DNA of 5,406 nucleotides, taken from Acidimicrobiia bacterium. GTDB lineage: Bacteria > Actinomycetota > Acidimicrobiia > Acidimicrobiales > Poriferisodalaceae. The stretch spans positions 1 to 5,406 of the forward strand of contig JALSTE010000032.1 in the NCBI GenBank assembly GCA_026983855.1. Reading direction: 5' to 3'. Numbering within the stretch: position 1 is the first letter of the stretch; every line of letters begins with the position of its first letter. The notes under the pieces were generated by a model. The model was given only the letters and a program-made list of their open reading frames with translations. It had not been told where the DNA came from and searched no databases. This document shows, piece after piece, positions 1 to 5,340 of this stretch. Made by a program: the position numbers and the translations under genes.

Positions 1-1
1 C

Positions 2-1210
2 CGGCGGGCCGGGGAGCTGGCCTCGGAGCTGTCCCGCCTGGCCTTGACCGACCTCGAGGGTCTCTCCCCCGAGGATCTGGTGAACCTGGCCGACCACTAC
101 CAGCACCTGCACAGTGCGGTGGTGGCCGCCCGGTCGGCGGCCCTGGCCGCCTGTGAGGAGGCCCGGGTCCACGCCGAGGTCGGCCTCCGCCGACCCACCG
201 GTTGGTGGTGCGACCGCCACCGCCTCCCCTTCGGGGTGGCCGCCGGGCAGGTCGCCCTCTCCCGGGGCCTTCTCCACGTCCCCCGGGTGCGGGCCGCCCT
301 GGCCGCCGGGGAGATCTCCGAATCCCACGCCCGCGACCTGGCCCGCCTGTGGACCCCGAAGGTGGCCGAGGTCCTAGAACGCGACCTCCACCTCCTTTTG
401 GATGCGGCCCGGCGTCACTCCTACCAGGGGTTCCGCGAGGTGCTGCGGCGCTGGCTGGCCCTGGCCGACCCCGAGCGCTCCGACCGGGCCGACCAGCGCG
501 ACCGCAAGGCCCGGGCCCTCTACCTCTCCCGGGTCGGGGACCGGGTCCGGATCGACGGCGACGTCGACACCCTCAGCGGGGTGGTCATGGACAACGCCCT
601 CCGCCACTTCGAGCAGAAGCTCTTCGACGAGGACTGGAAGGCCACCCGGGACCGCTACGGCGACGACGCCTGCGCCGAGCTGCTGCCCCGCTCCCCCGCC
701 CAGAGGCGCCTCGACGCCATGGTGCTGGCCCTGGAGACCGCCTACCAGAACGACACCGGCGGCACCGGTGATCCCCTGGTCAACGTGGTGATCGACCACA
801 AGACCCTCGACCACGAGATCCGCCGCTTCTGCGGGCTCCCCCACGACCCCTCCTTCTCGTTCGATCCCGATGGTCGGTGCAGCCTGATCGACGGCACCCC
901 CATCAGTCCCGCCCTGGCCCTGCACCTGGCCTTCCGGGGTCACATGGCCCGGGTGGTGCTCAACAACGAGGGTCGGATAATCGACATGGGCCGCCGCAGC
1001 CGATTCTTCTCGGGGGCCCTCCGGGAGGCCCTCATAATCCGGGACCGCACCTGCTGCCATCCCGGCTGCAACCTCCCCGCCACCCGCTGTGAGGCCGACC
1101 ACCGCATACCGTGGTCAGAAGGTGGATCCACCGACCTGGACAACGGCCAGATGTTGTGCTTCTGGCACCACCGGCTGAAGCACCTGACCACGCCCACCCG
1201 GGCCGCCTGA
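2..1210 (+). CDS. DUF222 / 13E12-family HNH endonuclease domain protein (5' end missing)
   Basis: Predicted HNH nuclease of the DUF222 (REP13E12-like) family, which is multicopy in many actinobacteria and has no settled biological role. The first part is the Ala/Arg/Leu-rich helical DUF222 region, including the stretches LPFGVAAGQVALSRGLL and ISESHARDLARLW. The last 55 or so codons (about 1040-1210) form the HNH module: CCHPGC, then ADH with the first catalytic His, then DLDNG with the central Asn, then FWHH with the final His pair. All core residues are present, so the domain looks intact. The frame stays open to the left edge. A TTG at 44 could be a start, but no ribosome binding site precedes it and codons 2-43 encode a plausible helix (RRAGELASELSRLAL), so I treat the gene as truncated by the window. 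It ends with TGA at 1208-1210. Family assignment is confident; cellular function and substrate are unknown. Confidence 0.9.
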   Translation, partial: RRAGELASELSRLALTDLEGLSPEDLVNLADHYQHLHSAVVAARSAALAACEEARVHAEVGLRRPTGWWCDRHRLPFGVAAGQVALSRGLLHVPRVRAALAAGEISESHARDLARLWTPKVAEVLERDLHLLLDAARRHSYQGFREVLRRWLALADPERSDRADQRDRKARALYLSRVGDRVRIDGDVDTLSGVVMDNALRHFEQKLFDEDWKATRDRYGDDACAELLPRSPAQRRLDAMVLALETAYQNDTGGTGDPLVNVVIDHKTLDHEIRRFCGLPHDPSFSFDPDGRCSLIDGTPISPALALHLAFRGHMARVVLNNEGRIIDMGRRSRFFSGALREALIIRDRTCCHPGCNLPATRCEADHRIPWSEGGSTDLDNGQMLCFWHHRLKHLTTPTRAA

Positions 1211-1219
1211 AATCCGAAC

Positions 1220-1273
1220 TCACGCGGCCCTCACTAGTGCTTTCACGCGGCTCTCACTAGTGATTTCACGCGG
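1220..1273. repeat. 23-bp tandem direct repeat array with internal palindrome
   Basis: TCACGCGG occurs at 1220, 1243 and 1266, an exact 23-bp period. The first two units are nearly identical over their full length (about two mismatches). Each contains the perfect 8-bp palindrome CACTAGTG, at 1232-1239 and 1255-1262; in the second unit the dyad extends to 10 bp, TCACTAGTGA. The third copy is only the 8-bp head and then diverges directly into the possible promoter of the sigma gene. A 23-bp spacing is a little over two helical turns, so bound dimers would lie on nearly the same DNA face. The position, 40-90 bp upstream of the sigma factor start, fits operator sites. Regulation is inferred; the repeat itself is directly visible. 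A non-functional tandem duplication is the alternative. Confidence 0.8.
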
Positions 1274-1276
1274 TCG

Positions 1277-1305
1277 GGAACCAATCGGGGGGTTCAGGTC
1301 AATAT
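1277..1305 (+). promoter_or_regulatory. Possible promoter of the ECF sigma factor gene, giving a nearly leaderless transcript
   Basis: GGAACC at 1277-1282 matches the GGAAC -35 core recognised by many ECF sigma factors. GGTCAA (1297-1302) lies 15 bases after GGAAC and is a possible -10, close to the usual CGTC-type element. CAATAT (1300-1305) could alternatively be a housekeeping -10. Either would start transcription at or just before the GTG at 1311. GAACC (1278-1282) and GGTTC (1291-1295) form a small inverted repeat over the spacer. The ECF-type -35 suggests autoregulation. Spacing and -10 are imperfect, so this is only a candidate. Confidence 0.4.
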
Positions 1306-1310
1306 GAGGT

Positions 1311-1832
1311 GTGACCATCGAGGCCCTGTTCCGCCGTCACCACCGCCAGGTGTGGCGATTCCTCCGTCGCCTGGGCGGGCCCGACGCCGCCGATGACCTG
1401 GCCGGTGAGGTGTTCTGCGTGGCCCTGGACCGTCTGGACACCTACGACCCGGCCCGGGGAAGCGAGCGGGCCTGGCTGTACGGAATCGCCGTGAACCTGC
1501 ACCGAGGTCGGGCCCGCAGGGGGCGCTCCCGGCTGCGGGCCGTGGAACGGCTCGGGGGCGCCCGCCCCCAACCGGGTCTGGATCCCGCCACCCAGGTCAT
1601 CGAGCGAGAACGACGGGAGGTCACCCGCCATCGGGTGCGCGAGGCCGTGGCCGCTCTCCCCGATGAACAGCGGGAGGTGCTGGTGCTCTCGGCCTGGGAG
1701 GAGATGCCCTACGCCGAGATCGCCGCCGTGCTCGACATTCCGGTGGGCACCGTGCGGTCACGCCTGTCCCGGGCCCGGGCCGCCCTGCGCGAATCACTGG
1801 GCTCCACGAGTGAGATAGCGAGGTCGTCATGA
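1311..1832 (+). CDS. ECF-type RNA polymerase sigma factor (sigma-70 family, regions 2 and 4)
   Basis: A 173-residue extracytoplasmic-function sigma factor, normal length for a minimal two-domain member. Region 2 spans about residues 5-70, with LFRRHHRQVWRFLRRLG, the core-binding part DAADDLAGEVF, and the promoter-melting part ending ERAWLYGIAVNLHRGRARR. A linker of about 30 residues follows. Region 4 spans about 104-163, with the helix-turn-helix YAEIAAVLDIPVGTVRSRLS followed by RARAALRESL for -35 recognition. No extra C-terminal sensory domain is present. GTG at 1311 is the only reasonable start: an in-frame TGA lies at 1305-1307, and the protein begins at the usual place before region 2. 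The GAGGT before it is too close to act as a normal ribosome binding site, which fits a leaderless mRNA. The stop overlaps the next gene's ATG by 4 bp (ATGA), implying translational coupling with a probable regulator. The subgroup and regulon cannot be named from the sequence. Confidence 0.93.
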   Translation: MTIEALFRRHHRQVWRFLRRLGGPDAADDLAGEVFCVALDRLDTYDPARGSERAWLYGIAVNLHRGRARRGRSRLRAVERLGGARPQPGLDPATQVIERERREVTRHRVREAVAALPDEQREVLVLSAWEEMPYAEIAAVLDIPVGTVRSRLSRARAALRESLGSTSEIARSS

Positions 1833-3013
1833 TCGACAACCAACTGGACCGACTGCTGCTCGACGCCCGCCCCGATGAAACGCCCCCGGCCCCGATCACC
1901 CGACGTCACCTCAGCGAGCTGCGGGACCACAACGGCCGGAGGGGGACGGGGCGCCGGTCCCCGGTGCTGGTGGCGGCGGTGATGCTGTTCGTGGCCGCCG
2001 TGGGTTGGCTGGCCGTCCGCTCCGGCGCCCCACCGACGGAGCCGGACGCCATACCGGCGGCATCCACCACAGCCACCTCGGCCCCGCCCGCCGAACCGAC
2101 CACCACCGTGACCTCGGCCCCGCCCGCCGAACCGACCACCACCGTGACCTCGGCCCTGCCGACCCTGCCGGCGGAGGCCGGGGAGTTTCCACCGGTGGTC
2201 AGCGGGGACCCGGGCCTGGTTTACAAGGCGGTGGAGTTCGAACCCGAGGGTGGCCTCTCCGTCACCTGGGATCTGAACGGGACCACCGGCCGCCTCGACA
2301 TCCGGCCCGGGGACACCCTGCCCGTGCCCGCCGCCGGCTCGGAGACTCTGGCCACCGATCTACCGGTGATGGGACGGCAGGCCACCATCGTCGACGAGGG
2401 GGAGCACGCCACGGTGATGTGGGTGAAGGAGGGCTTCGTGTTCCTGCTGACCTCCACTGAGACCACCCCCGACGAGTTGGCGGCGGTGGCCCAGACCCTG
2501 GAAATCAGTTCACAGTGGACGTGGGCCGACTGGACCCCGACGGATTCGGTGTCCCTGATGCCCGAGTCGGAGTTGTTGCAGTCGGGGACCCTGGGCTCGG
2601 CCGAGTGGCAGGTGGTCGTCCGCCGGCGGCGGGGGGATCCGTCGTGGTGCCTGCAGGTGACGCCCTGGACCGCTACCGACTGGTTCTGCCTCAGTACCTA
2701 CAAGACCTACCGCGACCCGATCCTGCTCCTGCGTCCCGTGGCCCGGGGATCCGGGCGCGACCGGGGGACCGTGCTGATGGTGGGTGTGTTCGGTGAAAGG
2801 GCGGTCGAGATACGGATATCTGGGGATGGGGCCCCGGCCGTGAACGGGCCGGCTTCGGTACGCCCCCGACTCCTCGACGACGGGCACCGGGTGCTGGCCT
2901 TCGGGGTGGACGACCTGGCCGAAGGCGGATCACTGCTGGTGGAGGTACTCGACTCCGAACAGCGGGTCATCGGGACCCTCGAATTCACCGGCCCCCTGGA
3001 CACCCTGGGCTGA
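1829..3013 (+). CDS. Single-pass membrane protein with large exported domain; probable partner (anti-sigma/sensor) of the ECF sigma factor
   Basis: A 394-residue protein not recognised as a named family. Residues 1-44 are a short cytoplasmic tail ending in the basic run RRGTGRRS, followed by one membrane helix at about 45-63 (VLVAAVMLFVAAVGWLAV). The positive charges before the helix predict N-inside, C-outside topology. Residues 67-116 are a Pro/Ala/Thr linker holding two exact copies of TSAPPAEPTTTV (83-94, 95-106). The exported part begins near 117. Its first half (about 125-225), ending in GFVFLLTSTETTPDELAAVAQTLE, resembles the end of DUF4367-type domains found in sigma-linked membrane proteins; that comparison is from memory. 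The second half is beta-rich with the only two cysteines, C274 and C287, which could form a disulfide. The 4-bp overlap with the sigma gene argues for an anti-sigma or sensor role. The cytoplasmic tail has no cysteine and hence no zinc-binding anti-sigma (ZAS) motif. AGG at 1821-1823 is a weak ribosome binding site. Confidence 0.75.
   Translation: MIDNQLDRLLLDARPDETPPAPITRRHLSELRDHNGRRGTGRRSPVLVAAVMLFVAAVGWLAVRSGAPPTEPDAIPAASTTATSAPPAEPTTTVTSAPPAEPTTTVTSALPTLPAEAGEFPPVVSGDPGLVYKAVEFEPEGGLSVTWDLNGTTGRLDIRPGDTLPVPAAGSETLATDLPVMGRQATIVDEGEHATVMWVKEGFVFLLTSTETTPDELAAVAQTLEISSQWTWADWTPTDSVSLMPESELLQSGTLGSAEWQVVVRRRRGDPSWCLQVTPWTATDWFCLSTYKTYRDPILLLRPVARGSGRDRGTVLMVGVFGERAVEIRISGDGAPAVNGPASVRPRLLDDGHRVLAFGVDDLAEGGSLLVEVLDSEQRVIGTLEFTGPLDTLG
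2075..2146 (+). repeat. Perfect 36-bp tandem duplication inside the membrane protein gene
   Basis: Positions 2075-2110 and 2111-2146 are identical over 36 bp and in codon phase. Each encodes the 12-residue linker unit TSAPPAEPTTTV. The first bases of a third copy (ACCTCGGCCC) continue from 2147 before the sequence diverges. Identity at synonymous sites as well as in protein suggests a recent duplication. It lengthens the spacer between the membrane helix and the exported domain without shifting frame. Confidence 0.95.
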
Positions 3014-3044
3014 GATGGCGGGGCACGGCGGGAAATGGCGGGAC
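3014..3044. other. Short convergent gap, no recognisable terminator
   Basis: This 31-bp stretch separates the convergent membrane protein and flavin reductase genes. It is G-rich on the plus strand, with ATGGCGGG at 3015-3022 and again at 3035-3042. I see no stable hairpin followed by a T-run on either strand, so transcription from both sides may end by another mechanism or overlap. Confidence 0.5.
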
Positions 3045-3581
3045 TCAGTCCTCCAGGCGGGCCAGGAGTTCATCGCGGATGGAACGGCCCTTCTCCCGGG
3101 CCCCCTCCCCGGTGCGCCTCCAACCCAGGCGGGAGGAGTAGAGCAGGGGGGGTTCGCCCAGGCGGCCCTCGCGGGTGGCGGTGACCTCGGCGAAGAACAG
3201 CTCGTGGTCCCTCATCGGGATGCGGTCGAACACCTCGCAGCGGAGATGGGCGATGGAGTTGGGCACGTAGGGCACACCGTCGATGATCTCCACGTACTCG
3301 GGGGCCACGTGGCGGAACTTGCGTCCGGGGTAGGAGAAGTACTGGCCCTCGGTGATCTGGTCGGCGGCCAGGATCGACACCCCGAACACCCCTGAGGCCA
3401 CCATGAGGGGGTGGGTGTCGTGCTTGGGGGAGACCGAGGCCATGAGCACCGGCTCCTCGAAGGACACCTGGGTGACCCAGTGGGAGGTGTAGAGCCGGGC
3501 CACACCATCGTGGGCGGCGCCCACCACCTGCACCCCCGACATCATCTGACCCAGGCTGCGTTTGATGTTGCGGTCGATCAT
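3045..3581 (-). CDS. Flavin reductase-like, FMN-binding split-barrel protein
   Basis: A 178-residue protein of the short flavin reductase family (flavin reductase-like domain, FMN-binding split barrel). Members bind FMN or FAD and either reduce free flavin with NAD(P)H for a partner monooxygenase or act as flavin-bound electron carriers. The domain covers about residues 5-155. IKRSLGQMMSGVQVVGA is the first strand-helix unit. YTSHWVTQVSFEEPVLMASV corresponds to the usual flavin-contacting segment, with FEEP where the family commonly has a D/E-P-P-like turn. HPLMVASGVFGVSILA follows, and DHELFFAEV matches the family's late D/G-H-x-L-F-x-x-E-V motif. The Arg/Glu-rich tail after 155 is outside the core. 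The ATG (complement of 3579-3581) begins right before the domain. No clear ribosome binding site precedes it, but TAGCCT lies 8 bp upstream as a possible -10 for a leaderless mRNA. No partner oxygenase is visible, so the substrate and whether it is a true reductase stay open. Confidence 0.88.
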   Translation of the reverse strand: MIDRNIKRSLGQMMSGVQVVGAAHDGVARLYTSHWVTQVSFEEPVLMASVSPKHDTHPLMVASGVFGVSILAADQITEGQYFSYPGRKFRHVAPEYVEIIDGVPYVPNSIAHLRCEVFDRIPMRDHELFFAEVTATREGRLGEPPLLYSSRLGWRRTGEGAREKGRSIRDELLARLED

Positions 3582-3651
3582 GGCCCGGGAGGCTAGCCCC
3601 GGCGTTCATCGCCCACCCCGGGATCGGGTAGACAGGAGCGGTCAGAACGAG
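3582..3651. promoter_or_regulatory. Divergent intergenic region between flavin reductase and CLC genes
   Basis: This 70-bp stretch must hold the promoters of both divergent genes if the CLC gene starts at 3652. On the minus strand TAGCCT (3595 down to 3590) is a TANNNT-type -10 placed 8 bp before the flavin reductase ATG. On the plus strand TAGACA (3629-3634) is a weak -10 candidate, with a poor TTCATC (3605-3610) 18 bp upstream. The palindrome GGCTAGCC (3591-3598) overlaps the minus-strand -10 and could be an operator. All these assignments are tentative. Confidence 0.35.
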
Positions 3652-4965
3652 GTGAGCTCTGTTGGGATAGGCAACGGCGAGGACCGCTACAACCGATACG
3701 CCGTCGAGGACCCCCACGGTCTGGTGGTCATCTGCCTGGTGGCGGCGGTGGCCGGAACCGGGGTCGGGGTCGTCACCGCCTACTTCCGCAAGTTCCTGTT
3801 CATCGCCGACGGGTACCGCGAATCGGTCGTTGAGTGGGCCCACCGCCAACCGGGGCCCGGCTGGCTGATCCCCATCGCCCTGGTCGTGATCAGCGTGGCC
3901 ATCGCCCGGGCCATCGTGATCCTCGAACCCCGATCCTCGGGCAGCGGGGTCCACGACCTGGAGGCCGTGTGGCGCCGGGAGGCCCCACCCACACCCTCGA
4001 GACTGATTCCGGCGAAGTTCATCGGTGGCCTGCTGGCCATGGGTTCGGGCCTGGCCCTGGGCCGCGAGGGGCCCTCGGTTCAGATGGGGGCGGCGGTGGG
4101 GTCCTTCGCCGGGCGCCGGCTGCGCCTGTCCCAGAACGACCTACGGGTACTGCAGACCGCCCTGGGCGGGGCCGGACTGAGCGTGGCGTTCAACGCCCCC
4201 ATCGGTGGGGCGGTGTTCATCTTCGAGGAGGTCGCCACCATCCTTCGGCCGCGCCTGGGGCTGCCGACGCTCATCGGGACCTCGACCGCCATCACCACCT
4301 CGTGGCTGATCCTGGGCAACCACCCCGACTTCGACGTGGGCCCCATCGCCACCCCACCGGGGTGGACCGTCGTGGTCTTCGTCCTGCTCGGCATTCTGAC
4401 CGGCTTCGCCGGTGTGATCTACAACCAGCTCATCATCTGGTTCCTGGCCCTGGCCGACCGGGTGGAGCGGTACAACCGCCTGGTGCAACCCCTGACGGTG
4501 GGGGCGATCGTGGGGATCCTGCTGTGGTTCGACCCCCTGGTGGCCTCCGCCGGTGGCGATCCCCTGACCCAGAAGATCCTCGAGGGTGGGGTCACCGCCG
4601 CGGCAGTGGTGGCCTTCCTGGCCATCCGGTTCCTGCTCAGCCCCCTCTCCTACTCGGCCCAGACCGCCGGGGGGCTGTTCGCCCCCCTGCTCACCGTGGG
4701 GGCCCTGTGGGGGGCGTTCCTCCACCTGCCGGTGGGTCAACTGATCCACACCCCGGGGATGACGGTCACCGCCTTCGCCATCGTGGGGATGTCGGCGTTC
4801 TTCGCCGCCACCGTCCGGGCCCCGTTCAGCGGGATCGTGCTGGTGATCGAGATGACCGCGGCCACCGAGCTGGCGGTGCCGATGCTGGCCGCTGCCTTCG
4901 GCGCCGGCATCACCGCCGCCCTGCTGCGGGGGGTGCCGATCGAGAAGATCGCCCCGAACGAGTAG
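3652..4965 (+). CDS. CLC-family chloride/proton antiporter (voltage-gated chloride channel family)
   Basis: A polytopic membrane protein of 437 residues from this start, the usual size of a bacterial CLC without CBS domains. CLC proteins are homodimers with one anion pathway per subunit. The signature motifs appear in order: GSGVHD (about 97-102) with the central-site Ser, GREGPSVQ (137-144) with the gating Glu at about 139, AFNAPIGGAVFIFEEV with the paired Glu at about 192-193, and GGLFAPLL (340-347). The second Glu of the pair aligns with the internal proton glutamate (E203) of E. coli ClcA, so H+-coupled exchange is more likely than a channel. GREGP rather than GREGT, and GSG in the filter, argue against a fluoride-specific CLC. 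The C-terminal GVPIEKIAP has Glu where ClcA has its central Tyr445. GTG at 3652 is chosen because it begins just before the first membrane helix (LVVICLVAAVAGTGVGVV) and clears the divergent gene. Its ribosome binding site is weak: AGGAG at 3634-3638 is 13 bp away. In-frame TTG 3562 and ATG 3580 would overlap the flavin reductase gene. Confidence 0.9.
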   Translation: MSSVGIGNGEDRYNRYAVEDPHGLVVICLVAAVAGTGVGVVTAYFRKFLFIADGYRESVVEWAHRQPGPGWLIPIALVVISVAIARAIVILEPRSSGSGVHDLEAVWRREAPPTPSRLIPAKFIGGLLAMGSGLALGREGPSVQMGAAVGSFAGRRLRLSQNDLRVLQTALGGAGLSVAFNAPIGGAVFIFEEVATILRPRLGLPTLIGTSTAITTSWLILGNHPDFDVGPIATPPGWTVVVFVLLGILTGFAGVIYNQLIIWFLALADRVERYNRLVQPLTVGAIVGILLWFDPLVASAGGDPLTQKILEGGVTAAAVVAFLAIRFLLSPLSYSAQTAGGLFAPLLTVGALWGAFLHLPVGQLIHTPGMTVTAFAIVGMSAFFAATVRAPFSGIVLVIEMTAATELAVPMLAAAFGAGITAALLRGVPIEKIAPNE

Positions 4966-4976
4966 GCCCCGGGGGT

Positions 4977-4982
4977 TAGATT
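4977..4982 (+). promoter_or_regulatory. Possible -10 element for a leaderless hypA transcript
   Basis: TAGATT fits the TANNNT pattern of actinobacterial -10 elements and ends 7 bp before the hypA ATG at 4990, the spacing expected when transcription starts on the start codon. It lies in the 24-bp gap after the CLC stop. No good -35 is visible, and hypA could instead be co-transcribed with the CLC gene. Confidence 0.4.
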
Positions 4983-4989
4983 GGCCGCG

Positions 4990-5340
4990 ATGCACGAACT
5001 GTCGCTCTGCAGCGCCATCGCCGACACCGTCCGGGACCACACCTCCGGACGACGGGTCGAGAGGGTCAATCTGCAGATCGGTTACCTGCGCCAGGTGGTG
5101 CCCGACACCCTGCTCTTCTGCTGGGGTTTCATCACCGACGGCACCGAGCTGGACGGGTCCAAGCTGGTGGTCGATCACATCCCGGCCCGGATCGCCTGCC
5201 GGGCCTGCGGGACCCGGACCGAGATCGAGCGGCCGGTACTGGTCTGCGAGGGCTGCGGCGGCACCGACGTGGAGCTGGTCAGCGGGGACGAGTTCCTCAT
5301 CGAGTCCATAGACGTCGAGTCAAACGAGGAGGTCCACTGA
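4990..5340 (+). CDS. hypA: Hydrogenase nickel-insertion protein HypA
   Basis: HypA is a small cytoplasmic metallochaperone that works with the GTPase HypB to deliver nickel to the large subunit of [NiFe]-hydrogenase, and in some bacteria to urease. The protein is 116 residues, the family norm. It begins MHELSL, whose His2 and N-terminus form the nickel site, followed by the conserved VNLQIGYLRQVVPDTLLFCW region. The structural zinc site is complete: CRAC (C70, C73) and CEGC (C86, C89). The C-terminal SGDEFLIESIDVE strand is typical. ATG 4990 is preferred over an in-frame TTG at 4981, because HypA proteins need Met-His-Glu at the N-terminus. There is no clear Shine-Dalgarno sequence before it. 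The stop overlaps the hypB ATG by one base (TGATG), so the two are coupled in one operon. Identification is firm; the hydrogenase it serves is outside the window. Confidence 0.96.
   Translation: MHELSLCSAIADTVRDHTSGRRVERVNLQIGYLRQVVPDTLLFCWGFITDGTELDGSKLVVDHIPARIACRACGTRTEIERPVLVCEGCGGTDVELVSGDEFLIESIDVESNEEVH
5327..5332 (+). promoter_or_regulatory. Strong ribosome binding site of hypB (AGGAGG)
   Basis: AGGAGG lies inside the end of hypA, 7 bp before the hypB ATG. It is the only consensus Shine-Dalgarno sequence at a gene start in this window. It confirms the hypB start and shows hypB is translated from an internal site on a hypA-containing mRNA. Confidence 0.85.

Noticed and set aside
44..46. 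TTG as the start of the HNH gene
   Set aside because: No ribosome binding site precedes it, and the frame continues as plausible protein to the window edge.
374..1102. Long minus-strand open frame opposite the HNH gene
   Set aside because: It is the GC-rich shadow of the plus-strand gene. Its protein is Gly/Val/Ala-rich with no recognisable domain, while the plus frame has a complete HNH motif.
1200..1230. GGGCCGC/GCGGCCC inverted repeat over the HNH stop codon as a terminator
   Set aside because: The 7-bp stem encloses a 17-base loop and is not followed by a T-run; too weak to call.
1220..1273. Repeat array as a small CRISPR
   Set aside because: The repeats are directly adjacent with no unique spacers, so they form a simple tandem repeat.
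3041..3050. GGAC-TCA-GTC(C) hairpin at the flavin reductase stop
   Set aside because: Only about four base pairs with a 3-base loop and no T-run; expected by chance.
3020..3061. G-quadruplex from four G-runs in the convergent gap
   Set aside because: The loops are 6, 7 and 16 bases, the last too long for a convincing three-tetrad structure in a G-rich genome.
3070..3954. Minus-strand open frame running from the flavin reductase gene into the CLC gene
   Set aside because: It is out of frame with both real genes and compositionally abnormal, with no domain.
4981..4983. TTG as the start of hypA
   Set aside because: It would put three residues before Met-His-Glu, whose exposed N-terminus and His2 are needed for nickel binding in HypA.
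4141..5178. Long minus-strand open frame opposite the CLC and hypA genes
   Set aside because: It spans two well-identified genes and encodes a Gly/Gln/His/Asp-rich low-complexity product, typical of an antisense shadow.
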